Shown: positions 8,405-13,896 of the stretch, in pieces
How the letters are laid out: every line of letters starts with the position of its first letter
Position numbering within the stretch: position 1 is the stretch's first letter
IMG/VR virus record: IMGVR_UViG_3300037189_009626
Span: 1 to 32,697 of that record
Origin: a virus
Strand: one strand, 5' to 3'
DNA: 32,697 nucleotides
Program-made: the position numbers and the translations under genes
Notes under the pieces: model-generated
Told to the model about the DNA's origin: nothing
Database searches by the model: none
Seen by the model: only the letters and a program-made list of their open reading frames with translations

Positions 8405-8978
8405 ATAGTATCTTTTCTATTTTAATTATTTTACCTTCTGTGAATCTGTTAAGATATTCCTCAACAAAATAATAGTCAGCTTGATTTATGTGTGATTTAA
8501 GTCTTAGTTTCTGTGCGTTGAAGGTTCTTGTCATAAAGTTTCCAACATCAATCTTACCATACTCTATGTCACATTTAACAGGAATATAGTCATCATTAAT
8601 CCAATTATGAACCATATTACAGAACACAAAGTTGACATCGTCTCTTACCACCGATAAGAAGTTTTCCACAAATGTGGGTGCGTAGTAATTGTCTTCACCT
8701 GTCATCACAATCCATTCCTCTGTGGCCTTTTCTAATCCATAGTTTCTTGGTGTGTGACCCCAATCGTTATATCTTTGATTCAATACTGAGAACTTAATCC
8801 TCGTATCTTCCTCGTAATAAACCGCAATCCAAGATAGTTTTTCCTTAACTTCTTCTGTTGGACAATCCGCTACTACGTGGATGGTCCAATTGGGATTGGT
8901 TTGTGCAACAATTGAACTGATGGTCGCCATTAACATATCTGTTCTTTCGTAGGTTGGTATTATAAACTCTATTTTCAT
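8391..8978 (-). CDS. Glycosyltransferase family 2 (GT-A fold)
   Basis: The protein has 195 residues. The opening 'MKIEFIIPTYERTDMLMATISSIVAQT' and 'WTIHVVADCP' are the nucleotide-sugar-binding start of GT2 enzymes. 'NDWGHTPRNYGLEKATEEWIVMTGEDN' holds the sugar-donor loop, with 'GEDN' (94-97) where the DxD metal site normally sits. This is a common variant. The protein is shorter than most GT2 enzymes and has no membrane segment. Its start overlaps the stop of the zinc-ribbon gene as ATGA. With the methyltransferase and the GT92-like enzyme it forms a three-gene sugar-modification set. Confidence 0.88.
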   Translation of the reverse strand: MKIEFIIPTYERTDMLMATISSIVAQTNPNWTIHVVADCPTEEVKEKLSWIAVYYEEDTRIKFSVLNQRYNDWGHTPRNYGLEKATEEWIVMTGEDNYYAPTFVENFLSVVRDDVNFVFCNMVHNWINDDYIPVKCDIEYGKIDVGNFMTRTFNAQKLRLKSHINQADYYFVEEYLNRFTEGKIIKIEKILYVHN

Positions 8979-9211
8979 ATATTAAATTTTCTATTTACTC
9001 CTTTCTTCTTTCCATATCTTGCACAACCACAAGACATTGTATTTCCTGATTTGACAAGATGTATCCTTAGTTCTTTGGTCTTACCACATTCACATTCAAA
9101 CATTCCATATCTAATTTTAACCCAATCACTATTGAATTTAATATCTGACTCTTCTAAGAAAGTTAGTTTATTAAACTTATCACCTGGTTTTATACTGATG
9201 GGTCTACTCAT
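8975..9211 (-). CDS. Small zinc-ribbon protein, like the N-terminus of AP2/HNH endonucleases
   Basis: The protein has 78 residues. The pattern 'GDKFNKLTFLEE...FECECGKTKELRIHLVKSGNTMSCGC' gives Cys40, Cys42, Cys61 and Cys63, probably binding one zinc. The same module begins many phage AP2/HNH homing endonucleases ('G..FG.LTVLE....C.CDCG......L..G.T.SCGC'). The nuclease part is absent here. Either a stand-alone DNA-binding protein or a remnant of a homing element at the terminase locus is possible. It overlaps the GT2 gene by 4 nt. Confidence 0.7.
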   Translation of the reverse strand: MSRPISIKPGDKFNKLTFLEESDIKFNSDWVKIRYGMFECECGKTKELRIHLVKSGNTMSCGCARYGKKKGVNRKFNI

Positions 9212-9251
9212 TTACGAAGTTTTTTACTTAGAATATAACAAAAAAAAAGGG

Positions 9252-9650
9252 TTAATCAAAGTTAATATTAATCTTAATTGGTTCCCCTGCTGATGTTATG
9301 TCCACCTTCTGTGGTGCATCCAATCCGTATATTTTACTTAAGTCTCTTAACACCTCTGCTTCCACTCTTCTGTTACCTGATTCCCTACATCTCATTAGAA
9401 GGTCATACAGACGTCCTAATTGTTCGGATAGTATTTCCTCTCGTTGTTGTTCAAATCGTTCCTTTAAACGGTCCCTTGCGTCTTTGTATAGGGACTCTGC
9501 TTGTCTGTGAGTTATTCCAAACATCTCAGCTGCTTGTGAACGAAATTCTGTATAAGATAATTTCTTGTAAAGTATTAATTCAAATACTTCAACCATTCGT
9601 TCTTCGTATTGTGCTACGTTGGTCTTACGACCTTCTTTTTCTTTAGCCAT
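9252..9650 (-). CDS. terS: Terminase small subunit
   Basis: The protein has 132 residues. The N-terminal part contains a helix-turn-helix-like segment ('LSYTEFRSQAAEMFGITHRQAESLYKDAR'), and the middle is a charged helical oligomerisation region ('RLKERFEQQREEILSEQLGRLYDLLMRC'). The C-terminus 'LDAPQKVDITSAGEPIKININF' is the ending typical of small terminases. It recognises the packaging site and recruits the large subunit. It is upstream in the same transcription direction, but four genes lie between the two subunits, which are normally adjacent. The start at 9650 follows the previous stop by 3 nt. Confidence 0.85.
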   Translation of the reverse strand: MAKEKEGRKTNVAQYEERMVEVFELILYKKLSYTEFRSQAAEMFGITHRQAESLYKDARDRLKERFEQQREEILSEQLGRLYDLLMRCRESGNRRVEAEVLRDLSKIYGLDAPQKVDITSAGEPIKININFD

Positions 9651-9653
9651 AGT

Positions 9654-9974
9654 TTATAATGTTTTCATATAGTTGGTGAACTTTCTAACTCTGTTACTTC
9701 CACATCCTCTACAATTGAAATTAAATTCTTCACCAAATAAAAATTTATGTACCTTATTGATAAATTCTTTTTTATCTTCTCTTACCCCACCGAATGATGT
9801 TAGTTCTGCGTATGCAAGTTTAATATCCTCTTTGGTAGGTATCCATATTTCCTCATAATCAATTGGAGGTAATGGTTCGTTTATTTCTTTCTTCTTCTTA
9901 CAATCTGAACATCCTCGTTTCTTTTTACCAGGATTTTCTATTGAGTTAAGTTTTAACTTTTCTAATCTATCCAT
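9654..9974 (-). CDS. Small Cys-rich protein with two CxxC pairs, unknown
   Basis: The protein has 106 residues from the ATG at 9974. A GTG at 9992 is also in frame but would add only six residues and a longer overlap. 'RGCSDCKKKKEINEP' near the N-terminus and 'CRGCGSNRVRKF' near the C-terminus could bind one zinc. In between lies 'PPIDYEEIWIPTKEDIKLAYAELTSFGG'. The start lies inside the last codons of the 49-residue gene. It shares the 'GC.C(K/R)KKK' and Pro-rich stretch with that neighbour, so the two may be duplicates. Function not recognised. Confidence 0.7.
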   Translation of the reverse strand: MDRLEKLKLNSIENPGKKKRGCSDCKKKKEINEPLPPIDYEEIWIPTKEDIKLAYAELTSFGGVREDKKEFINKVHKFLFGEEFNFNCRGCGSNRVRKFTNYMKTL

Positions 9975-10116
9975 TGTTTTCTGTTTGTCCACTTATTGGA
10001 GTTATTATATCAATATTATTAAACCAATCAATTTCTTCCTTGGTTAATTGTTTTGGTAATTCTTGTTGTGGTTCTGGATTATTCACCACTTTTTTCTTTC
10101 TGCAATCGCAACCCAT
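9967..10116 (-). CDS. Small Cys-rich protein (49 aa), unknown
   Basis: This short frame starts MGCDCRKKKVVNNPEPQQE and ends GQTENNG. It is supported by tight packing: it begins 38 nt inside the end of the 65-residue gene and its stop (9967-9969) lies just past the ATG of the next gene at 9974. The sequence resembles the start of that next gene (GC-x-C, a run of Lys, then Asn/Pro-rich). Without it there would be a gap in an otherwise fully packed operon. No function recognised. Confidence 0.55.
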   Translation of the reverse strand: MGCDCRKKKVVNNPEPQQELPKQLTKEEIDWFNNIDIITPISGQTENNG

Positions 10117-10276
10117 CTATTACTTGTTTTATATTATTATTATATGCGTCTATCACATCTGGTGTTACCTCAATATCCTTGCCAGACTTTTTGATTTGTT
10201 TTTCCAATTCCTCTTTAATTATCTTCTTCATCTTTAACTCTTCCCTTTCCATTAATCTTCTTTGTCTTCTGTTCAT
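10079..10276 (-). CDS. Charged helical small protein, unknown
   Basis: The protein has 65 residues and is very rich in Lys, Glu and Arg: 'MNRRQRRLMEREELKMKKIIKEELEKQIKKSGKDIEV' followed by 'TPDVIDAYNNNIKQVIDGLRLQKEKSGE'. It is probably a long alpha helix or coiled coil. The start codon shares its A with the stop of the sigma-factor gene (TAATG), so expression is tied to that gene. No function recognised. Confidence 0.65.
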   Translation of the reverse strand: MNRRQRRLMEREELKMKKIIKEELEKQIKKSGKDIEVTPDVIDAYNNNIKQVIDGLRLQKEKSGE

Positions 10277-10809
10277 TAGTCTTCTTTGTTGAATCTTGTT
10301 ATTGTATTGTATTTAACCGTTGCTTTGGTTTCCTTGACGTATCTTGCTATACTTGTGAGTGGAATGGTTGTATCGGTTGCAACCTTCTTTAAACTTCCCA
10401 ATAACATATACTTTGTGAATATTATCTTGGAAAACCAATTGAGGTCCTCAAATTCCATTTCAACAATACTCATCATCTTGTGAAGTTCCTCAATTTCATT
10501 ATCTGTATAAAACTGTGGGGCTTGTGATGGAAGGGTGGATAGTTCATTATATAAAGTACTTTCCCTTCTTACCTTCCTATAGAAAGGACTTGTCTCACTA
10601 AACCAATTGGTTATTATACATTTGAAAATATAATTCTTTATGGATTTGTTGTCAAGTACTTTAATCTTTATTTCTTTCTTTTCATATAATTGGATGATGA
10701 CCTCGTGTAAAAGATCCTCGGACCAATCGTTATGTTTTGTTAATCTCTTACAGAATGTTCTTAACTCTGTGTAGTTTTTAATTATACAATCCTCAACTTC
10801 TTTAAGCAT
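10276..10809 (-). CDS. RNA polymerase sigma factor-like protein (ECF type)
   Basis: The protein has 177 residues, the length of ECF sigma factors. The N-terminal half shows a sigma region 2-like pattern ('LRTFCKRLTKHNDWSEDLLHEVIIQLYEKK...SIKNYIFKCIITNWF'). The C-terminal half shows a region 4-like helix-turn-helix ('LGSLKKVATDTTIPLTSIARYVKETKATVK'). The linker between them is short, as in ECF members. Such proteins occur in many Bacteroidota phages and would direct host RNA polymerase to middle or late phage promoters. The structural genes here lack the host-type promoter motif seen in the plus-strand island, which fits that role. It overlaps the preceding gene by 8 nt. Confidence 0.7.
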   Translation of the reverse strand: MLKEVEDCIIKNYTELRTFCKRLTKHNDWSEDLLHEVIIQLYEKKEIKIKVLDNKSIKNYIFKCIITNWFSETSPFYRKVRRESTLYNELSTLPSQAPQFYTDNEIEELHKMMSIVEMEFEDLNWFSKIIFTKYMLLGSLKKVATDTTIPLTSIARYVKETKATVKYNTITRFNKED

Positions 10810-11092
10810 TAATTAATTGTTTAATATCGGTAAGAACCTGAACCACCAGATATTCTTCCTCTTCCAAATTGGTTATGATGGATGAATCTAAAACCTTATC
10901 CAAAAAACTAATTCTGTTTATATGTTGAGGTATTTGTTTATCTATGATATTCAATATATCATTCATCACCATTACACAAATGGCCTCCTTATCTGTTGAG
11001 GTCAATTTGAAGTAATCTTCTGGTACCTCAAAGTTTCCTATTTGGATTGACTTAGGTAATTTGCTATTACCTTTCTTATTGTTTGCTTGCAT
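10802..11092 (-). CDS. Hypothetical protein, 96 aa
   Basis: After a Lys/Asn-rich start ('MQANNKKGNSKLPKSIQIG') comes a helical body ('DYFKLTSTDKEAICVMVMNDILNIIDKQIP') and an acidic patch 'NLEEEEYLVVQVLTDIKQLINA'. The start lies 55 nt inside the upstream gene, a long overlap for this genome, and the next in-frame ATG is deep in the protein. No family recognised. Its place directly before the sigma factor suggests an early regulatory or accessory role, by context only. Confidence 0.65.
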   Translation of the reverse strand: MQANNKKGNSKLPKSIQIGNFEVPEDYFKLTSTDKEAICVMVMNDILNIIDKQIPQHINRISFLDKVLDSSIITNLEEEEYLVVQVLTDIKQLINA

Positions 11093-11772
11093 ACTGAATA
11101 TTTTTTTATTATATCTTTTTGAAAACTACCCTCTTTATACATTTCAATTATTCCCAATTGAATATCTTCTGGAACCCTTATTCCTCTTATAATTCCTTTA
11201 TCACCTCTAATTACTCTTCCCTTATACTTTCTTCCTTTATTATTCCTCTTCAACCATATACCTTCAGGTGTTTTAAATCCTTCTTTCCACCATACACCAT
11301 TTTCAGATTTTTTCCAACCCAGTGCTGTTAAAAAACCTTCGGTTTGTTCTTGTTGGTACTTATCAGCATAAACTCCAACTTTAACTGGACACATATCGTG
11401 GCCACCTTTGTCTTCAATTTCTTGTTCGTACTTCTGTTTTTCTATTTCTCTTTCACATTCCTTACATCTGGCGTTTGGCCATTTCTTTGAGTGCCTATAA
11501 AAATCTGTATCGATTAGCTTCCATTCACCACATTCTTTGCAACATTTAAATAAGTTGGTATCATATACTGGTTCAATTACCACTGGTGGGGTCATATCTT
11601 CGACTGGTTGAATTATCTTTTTATTCCTGATACTTTCCTTATATAATTTTTTTTGTTCGTAATAACAAGAAGTACAGTAACCTCTAGTTCTTTCTTTCTG
11701 TTGAGTTGAGTGCCAGTACTTTTGAAATTGGTCTAGTTCTTTTTCAACATTACATTTGGAACATATCTTCAT
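11038..11772 (-). CDS. Zinc-finger and HTH protein, probable DNA-binding regulator
   Basis: The protein has 244 residues. Two CxxC...CxxC modules are visible: Cys4/Cys7 with Cys33/Cys36, and Cys78/Cys81 with Cys103/Cys106. Both follow the 'KxCxxC....L..F' pattern of small zinc fingers found in HNH and phage DNA-binding proteins. No HNH catalytic motif is seen. The C-terminal 45 residues ('QLGIIEMYKEGSFQKDIIKKYSVCKQTIRKVIANYL') look like a resolvase/transposase-type helix-turn-helix. I infer a sequence-specific DNA-binding protein, possibly a phage regulator. A minus-strand terminator-like hairpin lies in its leader. Confidence 0.7.
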   Translation of the reverse strand: MKICSKCNVEKELDQFQKYWHSTQQKERTRGYCTSCYYEQKKLYKESIRNKKIIQPVEDMTPPVVIEPVYDTNLFKCCKECGEWKLIDTDFYRHSKKWPNARCKECEREIEKQKYEQEIEDKGGHDMCPVKVGVYADKYQQEQTEGFLTALGWKKSENGVWWKEGFKTPEGIWLKRNNKGRKYKGRVIRGDKGIIRGIRVPEDIQLGIIEMYKEGSFQKDIIKKYSVCKQTIRKVIANYLSQSK

Positions 11773-11792
11773 ATAAATATCAGGATTAAACG

Positions 11793-11831
11793 AAAAAACC
11801 CACAGGAAATGGGAGTCACAACCTATGGGTT
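11793..11831 (-). terminator. Rho-independent terminator (minus strand)
   Basis: Read on the minus strand, AACCCATAGG (11831-11822) pairs with CCTGTGGGTT (11806-11797) through one G-U pair, and six Ts follow. It lies after the gene ending at 11881 and only about 20 nt before the ATG at 11772. It could end the first early transcript or act as an attenuator for the genes that follow. Confidence 0.75.
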
Positions 11832-11860
11832 AATTCAATTAACAATTTTCACCTGTTAAT
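11829..11860. promoter_or_regulatory. Overlapping inverted repeats, operator-like
   Basis: A near-perfect palindrome GTTAATT-C-AATTAAC (11829-11843) overlaps a second inverted repeat ATTAACA / TGTTAAT (11838-11844 and 11854-11860). Four copies of the half-site GTTAA/TTAAC therefore lie within 32 bp, just upstream of the terminator and the zinc-finger gene. The arrangement resembles a repressor binding site. A weak TTTG at 11875-11872 (minus) has no good partner box. Confidence 0.45.
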
Positions 11861-11880
11861 AATAAATATATCAAATAAAC

Positions 11881-12414
11881 TTAAGTTTGTAAATATTTCT
11901 TATATATTCTAAAATAATTGCATAAATCACTATATGGTATCAAGAAGGCGTAACCAGTGTTACCATTCTTTTGACTTTCAATTGGTCTATCTATCATCAT
12001 TTTGTATTGAAGATTATATTCATATAACCAAACTAGAAATTCTTTTTTGAGTACAATAAATCCAATATCATCTATTCCATACCACCAGTATGCAGCTTTG
12101 GATACCAAAATACCTGATGGTTCAACTTCATCTTTGACCTTTCTGAATTGATGGTGTTCCACCAATATATTATGGGAATAAATTCCGTTAGTACCATTTT
12201 TAAATTCCCAACCTTGTTTATCAAATAAATCTTGAAGTAGTTTAATGGTAGATTCCTCCAGTATTCTGGTACGCATATCTGGATTAAAATCTGTTGAGGT
12301 TTCATCAAATTTAATTCCTACTGGTGATATATCGTAGTCCCAGTCACCATTTTCATTCTGTTGGATAGTTTTAGAATTAATTTCATACTGGTACAATATT
12401 TCTTCTAATGTCAT
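11881..12414 (-). CDS. Putative endonuclease-like protein (PD-(D/E)xK-type motif), uncertain
   Basis: The protein has 177 residues. The stretch 'GWEFKNGTNGIYSHNILVEHHQFRKVKDEVEPSGILVSKAAYWWYGIDD' recalls small phage proteins with 'E(F/Y)K..GKPSGI..T.ADYW' that are predicted to have a restriction-endonuclease-like fold: an acidic residue after a strand, then 'PSG.L.S.A.YW'. The rest shows 'FIVLKKEFLVWLYEYN' and 'NTGYAFLIPYSDL'. I infer a possible nuclease or resolvase. The typical Lys of the catalytic triad is not certain. It is one of three genes in the first minus-strand block and ends just before a terminator. Confidence 0.5.
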   Translation of the reverse strand: MTLEEILYQYEINSKTIQQNENGDWDYDISPVGIKFDETSTDFNPDMRTRILEESTIKLLQDLFDKQGWEFKNGTNGIYSHNILVEHHQFRKVKDEVEPSGILVSKAAYWWYGIDDIGFIVLKKEFLVWLYEYNLQYKMMIDRPIESQKNGNTGYAFLIPYSDLCNYFRIYKKYLQT

Positions 12415-12425
12415 ATTTGTTTTAT

Positions 12426-12644
12426 TTAATCTTCTAATGAGTAAAAATGATTTTCTTTTTGTACTAGTAAATTATGATACCTCAACAGATGTTTATCTAC
12501 ATCACCTAGTTCTTCTACTGGTATTTTAGTTAACTCAATTACATACTGGTCCTTTTCAATTCTTGAAAGCTTATTATATTCTTTCATAGATAGTGCACCT
12601 TTTCTAAACTTTGGTAGGAATTGTTCTAGTTCTTTCTTGTTCAT
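12426..12644 (-). CDS. Hypothetical protein, 72 aa
   Basis: A small, charged and probably helical protein ('MNKKELEQFLPKFRKGALSMKEYNKLSRIEKDQYVIEL', then 'VEELGDVDKHLLRYHNLLVQKENH'). It starts 1 nt after the preceding stop (TAATATG) and ends 11 nt before the next start, so it is co-translated with the other early genes. No family recognised. Confidence 0.65.
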   Translation of the reverse strand: MNKKELEQFLPKFRKGALSMKEYNKLSRIEKDQYVIELTKIPVEELGDVDKHLLRYHNLLVQKENHFYSLED

Positions 12645-12645
12645 A

Positions 12646-12948
12646 TTATTTACTTTTCTTATTACAATTTCTATATATTGCGCGTTGTTTACGCATCTTT
12701 CTAGTCATAATGGACTGGTGTTCTGTATTTGCGTATCCCATAGGTGCATATATAATTCTTTCAATAACTACTCGTTCTTCTAGTTTATATTTTTTCTTGA
12801 TATTATCAAATGTTTCAATTTGTTTACTGGTCCAGTCTTTTTCCCTTTTGAATAAAGAAGTAATAAATTCTTTTTCCCAAATAGTTAATTTCTTTTTAAT
12901 GTCTGGTGTAATATACTTTTTTACCTCAATTTGATTTTTAGTTGCCAT
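12646..12948 (-). CDS. Hypothetical early protein, first gene of the minus-strand programme
   Basis: The protein has 100 residues from the ATG at 12948 (MATKNQIEVKK). A longer frame to 12999 exists, but its extra 17 codons overlap an inverted repeat and read as leader. 'LTIWEKEFITSLFKREKDWTSKQIETFDNIKKKY' matches a short motif ('L..WE..F..SL......LS.KQ...L..I..K') that occurs in small phage and primase-associated proteins. The function of that motif is not known to me. The C-terminus is very basic ('RKMRKQRAIYRNCNKKSK'). It is the first translated gene after the structured leader. Confidence 0.65.
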   Translation of the reverse strand: MATKNQIEVKKYITPDIKKKLTIWEKEFITSLFKREKDWTSKQIETFDNIKKKYKLEERVVIERIIYAPMGYANTEHQSIMTRKMRKQRAIYRNCNKKSK

Positions 12949-13152
12949 ATATTTGTTTTTATATTTGCGTAATACTGGGTATAAAGGTCGGTAATTCATT
13001 TGGAACTTCCAAACTACTGTCCTGATGTTTAATCTAACATACCAACTTTGTGGCCAAAAAACTCCTACACACTCAAGACCAATTACCGACTGCTTCGTTC
13101 GGCTGTTGGGTAAGACTTACTATTTCTTACTAGGACCCATCAGGTGGATTTT

Positions 13153-13186
13153 GTAGTGATATACCGCACTACGAGATCTTCGGTAT
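13153..13186. ncRNA. Predicted H-type pseudoknot element
   Basis: On the plus strand, GTAGTG (13153-13158) pairs with CACTAC (13167-13172), and ATACCG (13161-13166), in the loop of that stem, pairs with CGGTAT (13181-13186). Stems are 6 bp each, perfect and directly adjacent. The linking loops are 2 nt (at) and 8 nt (gagatctt), ideal sizes for an H-type pseudoknot. The complement forms the same pairs on the minus strand with the loop lengths exchanged. Which strand is transcribed is not shown by the sequence. Confidence 0.45.
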
Positions 13187-13234
13187 GAATAATATAAATA
13201 AATATCTTCATTTTACGAAATGTTCACCCAAAAT

Positions 13235-13265
13235 TTTGTAATGTCAAATCTTTTTCTTAAATTTG
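13235..13265 (+). promoter_or_regulatory. Bacteroidetes-type promoter
   Basis: TTTG at 13235-13238, 19 nt spacer, TAAATTTG at 13258-13265. This matches the Bacteroidetes primary-sigma consensus TTTG / N19-21 / TAnnTTTG exactly. The implied transcript start is near 13271, about 15 nt before the ATG at 13286. It also rules out the longer ORF start at 13220. Confidence 0.8.
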
Positions 13266-13285
13266 AATATAAACAAAAAAACAAT

Positions 13286-13564
13286 ATGGCTAACAAACAA
13301 GACTATGAGAACCTTCAAATGGGATTTGATAGGACTCAATTGTACAAAGAGTACACACAACCTCAAATTAACCGTTCAACTGCGTTACAAGCAACTATGA
13401 ACTGGTGTAAAGTAAACCAATATAAATTGGAATTACCTGAGATTATTGCTTTAACCAATAAATTTGTTCAATATATTGAAACAGGTGATACCTCTTGGAT
13501 GAAGAAAACTGAAAAGTATTTAAAAGAAAAGGTACAGGAAATAGACGGGATATTTATAGACTAA
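13286..13564 (+). CDS. Hypothetical protein, 92 aa, first gene of the plus-strand island
   Basis: The start is set at the ATG at 13286 (MANKQDYENLQ) because the promoter lies at 13235-13265, downstream of the earlier in-frame ATG at 13220. An A-rich stretch (aaacaaaaaaacaat) precedes the start, the usual translation signal in Bacteroidota. The body 'INRSTALQATMNWCKVNQYKLELPEIIALTNKFVQYIETGD' is mostly helical and ends in a charged helix 'WMKKTEKYLKEKVQEID'. There is no membrane segment. A strong terminator follows at once, so it is a single-gene unit. The strong host-type promoter suggests immediate-early expression. Function not recognised. Confidence 0.75.
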   Translation: MANKQDYENLQMGFDRTQLYKEYTQPQINRSTALQATMNWCKVNQYKLELPEIIALTNKFVQYIETGDTSWMKKTEKYLKEKVQEIDGIFID

Positions 13565-13583
13565 CAAACCTAGACTGAAAATT

Positions 13584-13614
13584 GGGAACCCTGGTGTTGG
13601 TTCCCTTTTTTTTT
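13584..13614 (+). terminator. Rho-independent terminator
   Basis: A perfect 7-bp stem GGGAACC (13584-13590) / GGTTCCC (13599-13605) with loop ctggtgtt is followed by nine Ts. It ends the transcript of the 92-residue gene. Confidence 0.92.
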
Positions 13615-13622
13615 GCAATTAT

Positions 13623-13653
13623 TTTGACTTTTACATTTTTTTTATTATATTTA
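13623..13653 (+). promoter_or_regulatory. Bacteroidetes-type promoter, probably for a small RNA
   Basis: TTTG at 13623-13626, 19 nt, TATATTTA at 13646-13653. This differs from TAnnTTTG only in the last base. The implied start falls at about 13658-13660, exactly at the first G of the 10-bp stem described next. No ORF follows before the terminator at 13743-13773. Confidence 0.6.
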
Positions 13654-13657
13654 TATA

Positions 13658-13773
13658 GGTGACGGGGTTCATATTTTTTTTATTATACATTTGTGCCATA
13701 TCTGTTAGTTATAATCCCGTCACCTTTATTAATATTTTCAATAAATCCCCTTCTTTTTAGTTGGGGATTTTTT
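13658..13773 (+). ncRNA. Candidate small non-coding RNA, about 115 nt
   Basis: The stretch begins with GGTGACGGG, which pairs perfectly with CCCGTCACC at 13716-13724 (10 bp if 13657 and 13725 are included). This closes a large AU-rich loop of about 49 nt with no ATG. It then ends in a terminator hairpin (AAATCCCC / GGGGATTT plus T run). It has its own promoter-like site 5 nt upstream, a terminator of the previous gene before that, and the next gene's promoter after it, so it is an independent transcription unit. A structured regulatory RNA is the simplest reading. The target is unknown. Confidence 0.6.
13743..13773 (+). terminator. Rho-independent terminator of the small RNA
   Basis: AAATCCCC (13743-13750) pairs with GGGGATTT (13763-13770) around a 12-nt loop, with a run of six Ts at 13768-13773. 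Confidence 0.88.
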
Positions 13774-13822
13774 ATTGATAATCAATCAGTTATAATTTTT
13801 TTTTAAAATATTTCAAAAAATA

Positions 13823-13854
13823 TTTGGAATATATAAAATGTCGCCGTAACTTTG
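13823..13854 (+). promoter_or_regulatory. Bacteroidetes-type promoter
   Basis: TTTG at 13823-13826, 20 nt, TAACTTTG at 13847-13854, an exact match to the consensus. The implied start near 13860 leaves a leader of about 35 nt to the ATG at 13897. It would drive the 151-residue gene and the three microprotein genes after it. Confidence 0.8.
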
Positions 13855-13896
13855 TTCTATAATCAAATGGGGGACAGCTTACTGAACATAAAAGTT

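Larger units (their letters stand above)
12949..13285. other. Intergenic control region with structured leader of the minus operon
   Basis: This 337-nt stretch between divergent genes holds no credible gene. It contains the inverted repeat GTCGGTAATT (12987-12996) / AATTACCGAC (13081-13090), a small near-palindrome TTTGGAACTTCCAAA (13000-13014), competing hairpins at 13086-13110 (CCGA...TCGG), and the pseudoknot-like set at 13153-13186. The plus-strand promoter is at 13235-13265. On the minus strand a weak promoter candidate reads TTTG (13248-13245), 20 nt, AACATTTC (13224-13217), 4 of 6 fixed bases. If used, it would place all these structures in the 5' leader of the minus operon. Confidence 0.55.

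Noticed and set aside
13021-13144. Seven-bp inverted repeat CCTGATG / CATCAGG
   Set aside because: Seven matching bases at this distance are expected by chance in a region of this size, and the pairing does not extend on either side.
13021-13150. Hammerhead-like words (CTGATG near GAAA) on both strands
   Set aside because: The conserved CTGANGA core is incomplete, and no stem II or properly placed GAAA and cleavage triplet can be drawn.
12949-13220. Possible tRNA or tmRNA in the intergenic region
   Set aside because: No T-loop GTTC-R-A, no acceptor stem with CCA and no cloverleaf could be drawn on either strand. I also saw no other tRNA in the window.
13220-13285. Earlier ATG (13220) for the 92-residue gene, adding 22 residues
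   Set aside because: A consensus promoter lies at 13235-13265, so the transcript would begin after that ATG. The added residues are also unlike the rest of the protein.
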